Source: Bdellovibrionaceae bacterium UBA1609 (lineage in GTDB: Bacteria > Bdellovibrionota > Bdellovibrionia > Bdellovibrionales > UBA1609). Taken from it: DNA of 64,000 nt. The notes beneath the pieces are model-generated. The model made no database searches. It saw nothing but the letters and a program-made list of their open reading frames with translations, and was not told the DNA's origin. Positions 25,013 to 34,310 of the stretch are shown here, piece by piece (position 1 is the stretch's first letter; the number at the start of each line of letters is the position of its first letter). Position numbers and translations under genes: made by a program. Location of the stretch: assembly GCA_002321895.1 (NCBI GenBank), contig DCMZ01000003.1, positions 210,655 to 274,654 of the forward strand, in the 5' to 3' direction.

Positions 25013-27033
25013 CGCGTACCTCCAGATTGTTGACTTCGAGAATCGCCCCGGCTTTCCCCACTCCCACTGATCGAGTGCGAGCACAATGGTTCCTGAGTCG
25101 GTTCACAACCCATGGCTTCTCGCATGCGTGGATCAGATAAAAATATTTTTTCCAATCGCGCGATACTTTTTGGGTGGCTCATATTGTTTCTATATTGATT
25201 GCCTATAACTTGGTATGCGATTTCCGCCACGGAAGCCTCGTTGGTATCCAGATACTCGTAATTCGCCCGTTGATAACACAATTGGCCGATCCAAAAGGCA
25301 TAGGGACGCAATCTTTCTTTATCCGTCTTGTATTCCCTATCCGAATACATATCTCCAACTACTTTAGCACCCCACCAGTCACTCATGGCTTCGCCCATTT
25401 GCCCAGAAGATCCAGGTCCGAAACATTGGGGATACTTGGTGAATGCCGACGTTAATTTTTCTTTTTCGGATTCCACATCAAATGTATCGCCCATAATAGC
25501 CAATCGCTCCTGAATGTAACTATTTACGGCCACTTCAATATCAGATTTTGTGACAGAACGAATACCCTCCTTGGGCTGAAGACAACTATAGACGTCTTGT
25601 AAAACATAGCCATACAGATGATTCCCTCGCTGGGACACCTCTGGAGGTGGCTCCGTCTTTAAAGATATAATTCCTAAATCTTCAAAATATTTTAACTTCC
25701 CCGGGTCGGACAGATACATTTTTACCTTGTCGGATATCTGAGAATTTTCCTCTGTAACATTTTGATCGACGTGCTCCATAAAAAAAATTAAATCGTCATC
25801 CGCCAAAATCTGTTGAACGACCTCATCATCAGTAGAAGACGGATCAAGCTGCATGAATTTTTTAACATCAACCTGATACATGCCAAACTGGGAGTTACAA
25901 GGATCGATAGCGTGGCCCATTTCATGAGCTAATACCATTGCCAGTGATTCTTCTGGATAATCATAAAAGTTAGCACATATGCTCATTGTATTTGCCGAAG
26001 GATTGTAAAAGGCATTAGGCATTTCACCGGAGCAAATCTCTGAGTAGTAAGCTCGATCGTCATCACCGGGTATAAGCTGAATGGCTTTTAATTTTTCTAC
26101 TGCCGCTTTTTCGGCTTGAGTCCATTGAGCCGGCGGCTTTTCCCCCACCAGGTTGGCTATCATCCTATCTCTCACTCGTTCAAAAAGTATGTCTACTTTA
26201 TCCTTTTGCTGGGTGGAGAGACGCTCCTCTTCAGTGTAAACGCCACCTGAGAATGTAAATATTTGATAGCTTGACCCCTCAATGGATTCATTAAGCTCAT
26301 TCAAATCAGCACGATATTTGACAGATAATTGATCGACTTTATCCACTAATCTAGTGCCAAGAATTTTATCTAGCTCTTTTTTCACTTCATAATTTGAAAC
26401 ATACTGAATGGATGGTTCCGCTCCACCCACCTTCCCCTTTGTTAGAGGCCAAAGCATTGGCAGCTCATACGCCGTTTCTTCCGAGATCCCCAACCCTTCT
26501 GACAAACCATAAAGCGATATAATCAAATGAGGGTCACCTGCTAAGAACATCTTTGCCTCTTCGGACAAGTCTTTAGAACTATCAAGCAGGGTCATTAGGT
26601 CTTTTTCCAATTGAAAATCTAAGGTGACCGATTTCAGGTTATAATCTCTATTTACATTCATCGCGGAGTTCATCGCCTCCGTAACGCCTTCTATAAAATC
26701 TCCCATATCCGATGCATCATTGAGCTGAACTTCCGCTCGGCCCTCTGCGCTTTGATCATCTTCCACCGGAACCTCGGACAAAATATTTAAAATACTCGAC
26801 CCATCAGAAAATTGAATCTTAGACTCACCTGCCTTACTAAACATTTCACAGTTTCCGCTGATGGAACGAAAATTACATTGAATACCACCTTTTGCACTGG
26901 CCAAGCTCACCTCAGTGGAACAAACTAAGGAGAAGACGAACACACTCGCAGCGACCAGTGGCAACGCACAGAATCCCAAAAGTGTGTCCGTACCTATATT
27001 CACCAGATTACGTAGGTAATCCCATGGAATCAT
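25009..27033 (-). CDS. Exported HEXXH metallopeptidase-like protein in the ftsEX-ctpA operon
   Basis: A 674-residue protein. The N-terminus (hydrophobic 17-40, then SLASAKG) is a signal peptide. Residues 368-374 read LAHEMGH, a zincin motif HEMGH at 370-374, with several downstream Glu candidates for the third ligand (for example GEAMSDWWGAK further on). A run of Cys residues (50s, 330s, 379, 480s, C-terminal CEPTQEPLC) suggests disulfides. The C-terminus is low-complexity Ser/Arg/Gly. It overlaps ctpA by 4 bases upstream (ATGA) and the small secreted protein by 4 bases downstream. It is probably an envelope protease acting with the division or cell-wall enzymes before it; the substrate is unknown. 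Confidence 0.72.
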   Translation of the reverse strand: MIPWDYLRNLVNIGTDTLLGFCALPLVAASVFVFSLVCSTEVSLASAKGGIQCNFRSISGNCEMFSKAGESKIQFSDGSSILNILSEVPVEDDQSAEGRAEVQLNDASDMGDFIEGVTEAMNSAMNVNRDYNLKSVTLDFQLEKDLMTLLDSSKDLSEEAKMFLAGDPHLIISLYGLSEGLGISEETAYELPMLWPLTKGKVGGAEPSIQYVSNYEVKKELDKILGTRLVDKVDQLSVKYRADLNELNESIEGSSYQIFTFSGGVYTEEERLSTQQKDKVDILFERVRDRMIANLVGEKPPAQWTQAEKAAVEKLKAIQLIPGDDDRAYYSEICSGEMPNAFYNPSANTMSICANFYDYPEESLAMVLAHEMGHAIDPCNSQFGMYQVDVKKFMQLDPSSTDDEVVQQILADDDLIFFMEHVDQNVTEENSQISDKVKMYLSDPGKLKYFEDLGIISLKTEPPPEVSQRGNHLYGYVLQDVYSCLQPKEGIRSVTKSDIEVAVNSYIQERLAIMGDTFDVESEKEKLTSAFTKYPQCFGPGSSGQMGEAMSDWWGAKVVGDMYSDREYKTDKERLRPYAFWIGQLCYQRANYEYLDTNEASVAEIAYQVIGNQYRNNMSHPKSIARLEKIFLSDPRMREAMGCEPTQEPLCSHSISGSGESRGDSRSQQSGGTR

Positions 27034-28415
27034 TTTTGCTCATTCTCCGAAGGCGCTTTTGCGCGGAGTTGGTGAAGGCCGCCCATCACTTTCCATGCTC
27101 GTAAATAGTTATAAGCTTGGAGGATCTGGAAATCCGACTTCAGCAACTTGTCCTTTTTAGAAAGTTTTTTAGATTTATTTTCCTCTTCATTCCACCACAA
27201 GTTAAAGCCACCAGAAGTCTTTGTCTTCTTAAGGCGTTCTTTTTCTTTCTTCCCTAAAATATGACCTTTGATATCCTTTTCACGGCGTACTGATTTTTTA
27301 ATCACGGCCTTCTCTAGAAGGTCCGGATCAAAGTTCTCAACCTCTACGTCCGGTGATACACCTTCCGCCTGAATGCTGCGTCCACTAGGAGTAAAATATT
27401 GGGCGACGGTCAATTTTAAGCCCCCTTTATTCTCACCCAACGAAATGACGGACTGAACGCTTCCCTTACCAAAACTCTTTTTACCCATAACAAGCGCACG
27501 GCGATTGTCCTGTAGGGCTCCCGCTAAAATCTCACTGGCTGAAGCAGAATATTCATCGAGCAATAGAATAAGAGGTGTTTTTTCCAGAGTCCCTTCCTTC
27601 TTGGCATAGAAGAACTCTGTATCTGAGCGACCTTTTGTGGAGACAATAGTTCCGTCCTCCAGAAAGAGGTCACTCATTTTAATCGCCTGATCTAGCAATC
27701 CCCCCGGATTCTTTCTTAGATCAATAACAGCTCCTCGAACCCCTTTCGACTTCTTTTTATGCTTACTATAGAGCCGATTGAAGTCGCGAGTGGTGTTTTC
27801 GATGAAACTAGTGATTTTAAAGTAGGCGTACCCTTCGCCAAGATCAGTATACTTTACAGATCGAATTTTCACATCCCCACGCTTGACTGGAAAAACTTTA
27901 GGTTCTTGAAAGCCATCTCGGTAAATTCCCAATTTTACGACGGAGCCCATCTTACCACGCATCTTTTGTGCCGCTTCAACAAGACTCAAGCCCTTAGTGG
28001 ACTCTCCATTGATGCTGACGATTTTATCACCCGCTTTGATTCCGGCCTTCCAAGCCGGAGTGTCTTCAATGGGAGAAATCACTGTAAGAACACTTTTTTG
28101 AACAGTGATCTCAATACCTAACCCACCAAAACGTCCTTGGGTTTCACTTTCAAACTCTTTATAGATCTCTTCAGGAAGAAAGTTTGTATGAGGATCCAGC
28201 TCACTCAACATTCCTTTAATCCCGCCATGAAGTAACTTTTTGGCATCCACATCTTTCACATAGTACTTCTGCACAAGATTCAATACCTTAGTGAAAAGTT
28301 GTAGCTCTTCGTACCTACCCTCGGCATAGGACTTAATACTTCCCATGGAAAGGCTCAGCGCTAGCACGAAGAATGTTACTCCCACAGCTGATAGAATTTT
28401 GTATCTCATTTTCAC
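27030..28415 (-). CDS. ctpA: Carboxy-terminal processing protease (S41)
   Basis: A 461-residue protein. An N-terminal signal anchor (about 9-28) is followed by a PDZ domain (about 97-175, GLGIEIT and SPAWKAG-like segments). The S41 catalytic domain carries Ser292 in YSASASEILAG and Lys317 in SFGKGSV. The 25-residue Ser-Lys spacing is that of the family. A Lys-rich tail follows. It trims C-termini of periplasmic proteins and in several bacteria controls peptidoglycan hydrolases. It sits 13 bases after the EnvC-like gene, the common ftsE-ftsX-envC-ctpA order. GTG at 28415 has GGAGG 5 bases upstream; ATG at 28409 is the alternative. Confidence 0.93.
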   Translation of the reverse strand: MKMRYKILSAVGVTFFVLALSLSMGSIKSYAEGRYEELQLFTKVLNLVQKYYVKDVDAKKLLHGGIKGMLSELDPHTNFLPEEIYKEFESETQGRFGGLGIEITVQKSVLTVISPIEDTPAWKAGIKAGDKIVSINGESTKGLSLVEAAQKMRGKMGSVVKLGIYRDGFQEPKVFPVKRGDVKIRSVKYTDLGEGYAYFKITSFIENTTRDFNRLYSKHKKKSKGVRGAVIDLRKNPGGLLDQAIKMSDLFLEDGTIVSTKGRSDTEFFYAKKEGTLEKTPLILLLDEYSASASEILAGALQDNRRALVMGKKSFGKGSVQSVISLGENKGGLKLTVAQYFTPSGRSIQAEGVSPDVEVENFDPDLLEKAVIKKSVRREKDIKGHILGKKEKERLKKTKTSGGFNLWWNEEENKSKKLSKKDKLLKSDFQILQAYNYLRAWKVMGGLHQLRAKAPSENEQK

Positions 28416-28428
28416 AATTTCCTCCGAC

Positions 28429-29583
28429 TCACGATGCCTTACTATTATTGCTATTTTTCACTAATAATTTTTTATCTAACCAATGCTCAGGATTGATCGC
28501 GTCTGAAAAGTGACGAATTTCAAAGAAAATACTCTTCGCTCTCTTTTTCACTGAACCCAAAGATTCGCCACCTAAGAGCGAAGTCCCTCGAACCACACTC
28601 AATTGATCCATGCCGGTATAAACGGAAAAGTAATTGGATCCATGGTTAACCACCACGACATTACCCACACCGGGCAACTCCCCCGCATAATCCACTGTGC
28701 CCTTAAATACCGAATGGATCGACTCCTCGGCAGCCACATTAAACCTCAAACCTTTGCTATAGAGCTTAAATTTATAGTCATGATTTTCCATGAGCCCAAA
28801 GCGTTGAACGATTGGGGCAGACACGGGCCAAGGCAATCTCCCCTTTTGCATATAGAAATCCATATTTATGATTTCATTAAAATCCGCTTCGGAGATATTA
28901 AGTTTTTTAGCTTCGTTTTTCAGCTCCTCAAATTGACGCTTGAATTTAGTTTTTGACTGATTGATTTTTCCTAGAATTTTAGACTTAGTTTCTTGAGCCA
29001 CATCCAACTCTGTCTCGAGGTTCGATAATTGCTTTTGCCGAGAGACCAGTGTTTTTACATTACCCTTTAACTCTTGATTCTTGGCTTGTAGTTCAAATAA
29101 ATTTTTCTGATAGGAGTTAATCAATTCATAGTCTCTATCCGCAATACTTTTTAAGTAGCGCATATTTCTATCTAAATTTCCTTTAAAGGATTTGTTTAGG
29201 AAAATAGATAGAGATCCCATATTGTGAAACTTGTAAATTGCCCGGAGCCTGCGTCCTAACCATTTTTTTTGATCTGAAATTTTAATCTTTAGCTTGGCTA
29301 TATCGCGCGACAAATACTTCACATCCGCTTCAGCCGAGACTAGCTTATTCTGTAGTTTTGCTCTTTTTTCCGAAGTTTCCTTAAGCTCTGAATTTATACT
29401 AAAAATGTCTCCCAGCACTTTTCTGTGCTCCACTTCAACATTCAACAGCTGACTCTTCTGTTGGTCAAACTTTTGAACAACTTTATTTAAATCCTCTGTA
29501 AGTTTCACTTCTGGAAGACGTGCATCTTCCGCTAAAACGAGAACAGAAAATAGTAAAATAAATAAGGACAGCCCTTTAGCCAT
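28429..29583 (-). CDS. envC: EnvC-like murein hydrolase activator with degenerate LytM domain
   Basis: A 384-residue protein. Signal peptide (1-18), long coiled coil (about 25-240, heptads rich in K/E/L), then a LytM/M23 fold (about 262-372). The zinc ligands of active M23 enzymes are missing. The expected HxH region reads HGSNYFSVYTGM, with TGM where an H should be, and the C-terminal HLHFEIR reads SIFFEIR. This fits EnvC, which does not cut peptidoglycan itself but activates amidases when pulled by FtsEX. ATG overlaps the ftsX stop by 8 bases. It is followed closely by ctpA. The name is by domain layout and position, not by sequence search. Confidence 0.85.
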   Translation of the reverse strand: MAKGLSLFILLFSVLVLAEDARLPEVKLTEDLNKVVQKFDQQKSQLLNVEVEHRKVLGDIFSINSELKETSEKRAKLQNKLVSAEADVKYLSRDIAKLKIKISDQKKWLGRRLRAIYKFHNMGSLSIFLNKSFKGNLDRNMRYLKSIADRDYELINSYQKNLFELQAKNQELKGNVKTLVSRQKQLSNLETELDVAQETKSKILGKINQSKTKFKRQFEELKNEAKKLNISEADFNEIINMDFYMQKGRLPWPVSAPIVQRFGLMENHDYKFKLYSKGLRFNVAAEESIHSVFKGTVDYAGELPGVGNVVVVNHGSNYFSVYTGMDQLSVVRGTSLLGGESLGSVKKRAKSIFFEIRHFSDAINPEHWLDKKLLVKNSNNSKAS

Positions 29584-30508
29584 TGACGCTCCCTGCGCCG
29601 GAAGCTGCCCAGCCGGTATTTATATTCCGTACTGTCAAATGGGAGCTTAATGCTCCCAAAACTAATCCAAATAGGCTGAATAGAATGATTTTAGATGGGG
29701 ATAAAAACTGTAATCCATTTCCTAAACCAAGAAAGCCTAACTCCTTTTGAATTAATCCCGACTGTGACAGGAAAACCAAATAGGTGATCGCAACAGCTCC
29801 CAGAGCAGAGAGAACACCTATCATGGCACCTTCAACAATAAAGGGTACTCGTATTTCTGTGGACGTAGCACCTACGAGCTCCAAAATCTCTATCTCTTCC
29901 CGCCGCTGCTCGAGGGAATTCTTAATTGAGTTGCTGACGATCAACATCCCACCGGCAAACAATACAAATAATAGCAGTAAACTTGAAACCTTAAAGCTTC
30001 TGACCACAGTGGCGTAATTTTCCACCCAATCCTGACCATATGAAACCGCATCAACTCCTATCAAAGATTCAATAGATTTTGACGCCTCTTTCAAAAGTCC
30101 CAACTGATCCTCTGGATCAACTCCAGCTTTTAGTGCCACTTCAAAACTGGCCGGAAGCGGATTACCATATTCTTCATTCAGAAGCTCTGGTGCATAAGCG
30201 GACATAGAGCTTTTAAAGTGCTCGGCAGCCTGTGATTTAGAGGTAAAAATGGGTTCGTTAAAGCCCTCTAACGCCTTAATTTGAGTTTCTAATTTAGATT
30301 TATCTTCAGGACTAATGCTGTCATCCAAATAGATACTTAACTGAACATTTTTTCCAATACTCTGGAATGAATTTTCAATATTATGAGTCACCACAAAAAA
30401 ACCAGCGACGATAGTAAATGTCGCCGTTAATACAAGGAGTGACGAAAACAACGTCAATGGATGATGCTGAAAGCTTTTGGATATATGCTCAATGATTGCT
30501 TTAGACAT
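29576..30508 (-). CDS. ftsX: Cell division ABC transporter permease FtsX
   Basis: A 310-residue protein with one N-terminal helix (about 18-40), a large periplasmic domain (about 45-165), then three helices (about 172-195, 224-248 and 268-290), the FtsX topology. The cytoplasmic segment NSLEQRREEIEILELVGAT is typical. It couples ATP hydrolysis by FtsE to the coiled coil of EnvC outside. The start overlaps the ftsE stop by 8 bases and its end overlaps the envC-like gene by 8, a tightly coupled trio. Confidence 0.94.
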   Translation of the reverse strand: MSKAIIEHISKSFQHHPLTLFSSLLVLTATFTIVAGFFVVTHNIENSFQSIGKNVQLSIYLDDSISPEDKSKLETQIKALEGFNEPIFTSKSQAAEHFKSSMSAYAPELLNEEYGNPLPASFEVALKAGVDPEDQLGLLKEASKSIESLIGVDAVSYGQDWVENYATVVRSFKVSSLLLLFVLFAGGMLIVSNSIKNSLEQRREEIEILELVGATSTEIRVPFIVEGAMIGVLSALGAVAITYLVFLSQSGLIQKELGFLGLGNGLQFLSPSKIILFSLFGLVLGALSSHLTVRNINTGWAASGAGSVNG

Positions 30509-31175
30509 CTAACCCACCAAATTCTTTTTCAATGTTTCCATTATTGATTTGAACAACGCGCTTATTTCTGCGCTTCACCATTTCATGATCATGCGTGGCC
30601 ACAAAAACTGTTGTGCCCTGCGCATTGGCCTTATCTAACAGATCCATAATCTCTTCGCTCAAATGGGGATCCAAATTTCCCGTAGGCTCATCAGCGATTA
30701 AAATTCCTGGATGGTGTACCAAGGCTCGAGCAATGGCCACACGCTGCTGCTCTCCTCCAGAGAGAAATTGAGGAAATGTGTCTCTCTTGAAAGAAAGGCC
30801 CACGTGCTCGAGCATCTCACCTACACGGTCACGAATGTAGTTGTCACCATCCCCTCGAACTTTAAGAGGTAACGCGATATTTTCAAATACAGTAGAAGAC
30901 TTGAGTAATTTAAAATCCTGATAAACCACACCAATTTTTCTCCGCAGAAAGGGCACCTGAGAGGAAGAGATACTATTCATATTGTATTCCCCCACTGTGA
31001 CTTCACCAGAACAGGGGCGATCAAAAGCACTGATCATTTTAAAAAGTGTGGATTTACCCGCACCACTTGGACCTGTTAAAAAAACAAACTCCCCTTTATC
31101 AATGTAGAGATCAATATTTTTAAGAGCTTGAACGGAACCAGAATATGTTTTGTAGACGTGTGAGAAATGTATCAT
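30501..31175 (-). CDS. ftsE: Cell division ABC transporter ATPase FtsE
   Basis: A 224-residue ABC ATPase with all catalytic motifs: Walker A GPSGAGKST at about 36-44, Q-loop VYQDF, signature LSGGEQQR, Walker B ILIADEPTGNLD and switch His in VATHDHE. Start MIHFSHVYKTY matches the family. The Shine-Dalgarno GAGG is only 1-2 bases from the ATG, unusually close, so expression may depend on coupling to the small gene upstream (19 bases away). Confidence 0.95.
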   Translation of the reverse strand: MIHFSHVYKTYSGSVQALKNIDLYIDKGEFVFLTGPSGAGKSTLFKMISAFDRPCSGEVTVGEYNMNSISSSQVPFLRRKIGVVYQDFKLLKSSTVFENIALPLKVRGDGDNYIRDRVGEMLEHVGLSFKRDTFPQFLSGGEQQRVAIARALVHHPGILIADEPTGNLDPHLSEEIMDLLDKANAQGTTVFVATHDHEMVKRRNKRVVQINNGNIEKEFGGLDV

Positions 31176-31194
31176 TCCTCTATTTTATAGATAC

Positions 31195-31449
31195 TTATAA
31201 AAGTTGGCCAGAAACCAATAGGTCTAGAATTTTCTGATGCTGGATCTTCATCGCAAGACGAACAGCCTGACCCGACTGTCTTTGGGAGGGTGGAAGGATT
31301 TCCGCATAGGGAATTTTTAAACTTTTTAACACCCGACCGTTTTGATAAACACGACTTACAAGGTAGGGATTGTCCATACCCCAGTCTTCGGTTTGTACAT
31401 GATAACTCCCGTTGGAGTGATCTATATCTGTGTTGTAACCCTTTTCCAT
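31195..31449 (-). CDS. Small cytoplasmic protein heading the ftsEX operon
   Basis: An 84-residue protein. The middle reads YHVQTEDWGMDNPYLVSRVY then QNGRVLKSLKIPYAEIL, a pattern I associate with a small family conserved in Bdellovibrio and myxobacteria (from memory, unverified). ATG at 31449 is preceded by GCGGAGATC. An overlapping frame (31172-31468) is longer but Cys/Ser-rich and lacks a ribosome site, so I treat it as a shadow. It lies just before ftsE and is likely the first gene of the division operon. Confidence 0.68.
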   Translation of the reverse strand: MEKGYNTDIDHSNGSYHVQTEDWGMDNPYLVSRVYQNGRVLKSLKIPYAEILPPSQRQSGQAVRLAMKIQHQKILDLLVSGQLL

Positions 31450-31704
31450 GATCTCCGCTCAGATGCAAATTCCTAGTCCATTTACCGGTTCCAGATTTGA
31501 ACTGTAGTGTAATAACAGTTTGTTAAAAAAACCATCCCAAAATGAAACAACTTGCGTGTCCTTGGTCCGGGATTTTAACCCCTCGCTTTGGATTTATGTC
31601 AGAATATTAAGAGGGGGTGTCCTGTAAAAAGTTTTAGCATTTTCAAGAACTTAATTCCCAATATGGTGCTACATGATTTGGCAATTCGCACCGATAAGTT
31701 CCCT

Positions 31705-33585
31705 ATGAAAAAGCAAGTCTGTGGCGCACTATTGAATGGGTTTTTGGTTGTGATGGGTTTAGCACTGGTGGGCTGCGGAGGTAGCCAATCTAGTAGCGGT
31801 GGCGGTAGCCTTGGAGGCACTTGCGAGCTCAATGGTAGAATTAGTACTGAAGTGGACGGCCCAACAGTACCCTCTTATTGTTCGGGTTCTACTACCTATT
31901 CTGGTGGGGTTACCATCACAGGAGCAGCCACTTATCAAGCTCGACAAATTGATTATGACCTAGTGAGTCCGACCACGGGCCTATTGGATGCTGGTTCAGC
32001 CAATCCCATCCGCTATGCTGAGGTCACCGTGGAAGATTCCAGCGGTAATCAAGTACAATGTACAGAGACCGATGCCTCCGGTAATTTTAGTTTTGATTTA
32101 CCCAATAATAGCAGCACTTACACGGTGAAGGTTCACTCACGCGCCAACAACTCCAATTACAAAGCCTATGTAATGAACTGCCCTGAGGAGAACGAAGCGT
32201 TCTATATCAGCGGTTCCGTTACACCCGACAGCTCAAAAAGCATTGGTACACTTAACGCTCCCGTGACTGGCGAAATCATTGGTGGGGCCTTCAATATTTT
32301 AGATCAAGTCCTTAACGCCAACGACTACTTGCGAACAGCCACTTCGGGTTGTTCTTCCGTACACTCCACTTGTTCCGATTTTTCTGTGGCACCGTTGGCC
32401 AACATTTACTGGGATCCTGGATTCAACCCAGGTTATTATTCGGGTAGTAGTTCCAGCGGAACTAGCTTTTATACCCCCTCTTCCAAACGACTTTTTATTT
32501 TGGGGGGAATTAACGGCGACACGGACAACACCGACACCGATCACTTTGATAACTCGGTGATCATTCATGAATACGGCCATTTTTTAGAGGACAATGTGTT
32601 TGCTTCGGATTCACCCGGTGGCTCTCATTCCCTGGATCGATTGATTGACCCGCGACTCGCCTGGAGTGAAGGCTTCGCCAACTTTATGCAAGCCGCCGTT
32701 CTAGATGTCCCTCGCTACATTGATACCTATGGAAATGTCGATGGCAGTACTGGCGAATATTTTCGGCTGAACTTAGAGCGACAAACGGGCACCTACTATG
32801 ACGAACCGATTAACACCGAAGAAGGTAACTTTAGAGAGTTGTCTATCACGCGGATGCTTTGGGATGCCATTGACACCGATGATGATGGCAGTGAGTCCAC
32901 AGACAGTGCTTTTTCTGAAATATGGGCAGTGATCTCTAGCTCTGAAGCCGGTGGATTTTTAGGTTCCAGCTCAGCCTTTAGGTCAGTGGGACTGTTTCAT
33001 GATTTTCAAACAGGACTGTCCTCAGGTACAGATTGGTCAGGTGTGAGAGCTAATGCCAAGCAAAGAGAGGACAGGCTGCACTATGCGCGGTATATGGATA
33101 CTACAGGTGTGTGTGGATCAGGATTAATTACTATTGTTCCTCAATCCAATGCTGGAAACGTCGATGCCTCACCCGGAGTGATGGGTTCGGATCCAGGGGG
33201 CTTAAGTACCTCACACTTATTACTGAATAATGATTTTTATCATTACAAACACGATGGTGGGACTTTAACGGTGACTTTAACTTACACCACAGCCAGCGGA
33301 ACTGAAGCGGATTTAGATTTGTATGTCTATTCCAGCAATGGCTCCACCACCTTTGGCCGCTTTGGAACATCTAATGATATTATAAACAACGTCTCTGCAG
33401 AAGAAGGACTTAGCGTTCCCAATGGAACTGTCGGTGACACGGAAACCGAGCAAGTGAGCCAATCCGTTCCTGCTGGAGACTATTTGATTAATGTGAATGT
33501 CTACACGGGTGACGGTGCAGGCAGTTCTACTGACTATGCTCTTCAGGTAGGAGGAACAGTATTATGTCCAGCAGATCTTCCGTAG
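31705..33585 (+). CDS. Zinc metalloprotease lipoprotein with C-terminal PPC-like domain
   Basis: A 626-residue protein from ATG 31705, with lipoprotein signal ending LVGC (Cys24) and a Ser/Gly-rich linker. Residues about 90-165 look like a carboxypeptidase-regulatory-like beta domain (DASGNFSFDLPN). The catalytic motif HEYGH is at 288-292, with WSEGFANFMQAAV about 30 residues later providing a candidate third ligand Glu. The last 130 residues (TLTYTTASGTEADLDLYVYS) resemble a bacterial pre-peptidase C-terminal domain, common on secreted proteases. It is probably outer-membrane attached or surface exposed. The frame extends upstream to 31588, but only 31705 gives the signal peptide. Confidence 0.8.
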   Translation: MKKQVCGALLNGFLVVMGLALVGCGGSQSSSGGGSLGGTCELNGRISTEVDGPTVPSYCSGSTTYSGGVTITGAATYQARQIDYDLVSPTTGLLDAGSANPIRYAEVTVEDSSGNQVQCTETDASGNFSFDLPNNSSTYTVKVHSRANNSNYKAYVMNCPEENEAFYISGSVTPDSSKSIGTLNAPVTGEIIGGAFNILDQVLNANDYLRTATSGCSSVHSTCSDFSVAPLANIYWDPGFNPGYYSGSSSSGTSFYTPSSKRLFILGGINGDTDNTDTDHFDNSVIIHEYGHFLEDNVFASDSPGGSHSLDRLIDPRLAWSEGFANFMQAAVLDVPRYIDTYGNVDGSTGEYFRLNLERQTGTYYDEPINTEEGNFRELSITRMLWDAIDTDDDGSESTDSAFSEIWAVISSSEAGGFLGSSSAFRSVGLFHDFQTGLSSGTDWSGVRANAKQREDRLHYARYMDTTGVCGSGLITIVPQSNAGNVDASPGVMGSDPGGLSTSHLLLNNDFYHYKHDGGTLTVTLTYTTASGTEADLDLYVYSSNGSTTFGRFGTSNDIINNVSAEEGLSVPNGTVGDTETEQVSQSVPAGDYLINVNVYTGDGAGSSTDYALQVGGTVLCPADLP

Positions 33586-34205
33586 ATAAAAAACCAAAAC
33601 ACCCCGGCCTACTTTATGCCATGGTGGTTGTGATCATGTTATTGATTGGAATGGGCATCATCATGTCCTCTCAAGTGGAGAGCTTGGAGGTAGGCTATAA
33701 GCCGAAACCGAATTCCAAAGTAAAAGTGGCGTTGGTACATAAAGACCACACACCCTATGCCCCTAGCACTTCAAAAATTTCTACGCCCTTTGAGATTCAG
33801 TTGGAATCTGAGACCGGTCTCGATCCCGTAGAGGCGGAACAACCCTTTCGCTTAACCGCTACAGTACAAACCACTTCCCTTCAAAAAAATGTAAATATCG
33901 AATGGGTGATCCCTGAAGGTGTTGAAGTGATCAGTGGCAGCGAGGACTACCAGGTGGATGTGATAGGTCCGGAGAACACTCATGTCAGTGAAATCGTGCT
34001 ACAGGCGCCCGATTACAGTAATTATAAAATTCACTTTTCCGCTCAATCCAAAAATCAAGACGCCTCGTTTTCTTTAGTGAAACAATATAACACTCAGGAA
34101 CAGGCTCAAATTGAGGCACTGGCTAAAGAATTAAATGAAAAGCACAAAAAGTTTGTGAAAAAGAAAATTGAAAATGGCGAAGCCACACAAAAGCCGGTCT
34201 TCTAG
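33564..34205 (+). CDS. Membrane-anchored protein, coupled to the metalloprotease lipoprotein
   Basis: A 213-residue protein with a short basic N-terminus, one transmembrane helix (about 16-36, LLYAMVVVIMLLIGMGIIM), then a beta-rich external domain (about 60-170) and a charged Lys/Glu C-terminal helix. The start lies 22 bases inside the 3' end of the protease gene, so the two are coupled. No family recognised. It could hold, chaperone or modulate the protease; that is inference. Confidence 0.65.
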   Translation: MSSRSSVDKKPKHPGLLYAMVVVIMLLIGMGIIMSSQVESLEVGYKPKPNSKVKVALVHKDHTPYAPSTSKISTPFEIQLESETGLDPVEAEQPFRLTATVQTTSLQKNVNIEWVIPEGVEVISGSEDYQVDVIGPENTHVSEIVLQAPDYSNYKIHFSAQSKNQDASFSLVKQYNTQEQAQIEALAKELNEKHKKFVKKKIENGEATQKPVF

Positions 34206-34247
34206 AACAGACTTATTCTCTTGGACTTAGCGTCTTTCATTGTTGAA

Positions 34248-34310
34248 TCAGACGACAAATATTGCCACTACCAATACAACGATACAGATACGTGTAAAAT
34301 ATTGAGTCAT
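34248..34310 (-). CDS. Possible 20-residue single-span membrane peptide
   Basis: On the minus strand an ATG at 34310 is preceded 10 bases upstream by AGAGG and opens a 20-codon frame: MTQYFTRICIVVLVVAIFVV, then TGA. It is a short polar start followed by one hydrophobic helix, typical of small membrane proteins. A CGATA-6 nt-TATCG inverted repeat lies upstream (34332-34347). It lies downstream of nfu on the same strand. Chance cannot be excluded for so short a frame. Confidence 0.35.
   Translation of the reverse strand: MTQYFTRICIVVLVVAIFVV

Noticed and set aside
31172..31468. 98-codon alternative frame over the small gene before ftsE.
   Set aside because: It lacks a ribosome site, is Cys/Ser-rich and overlaps a better supported frame with a normal start and composition.
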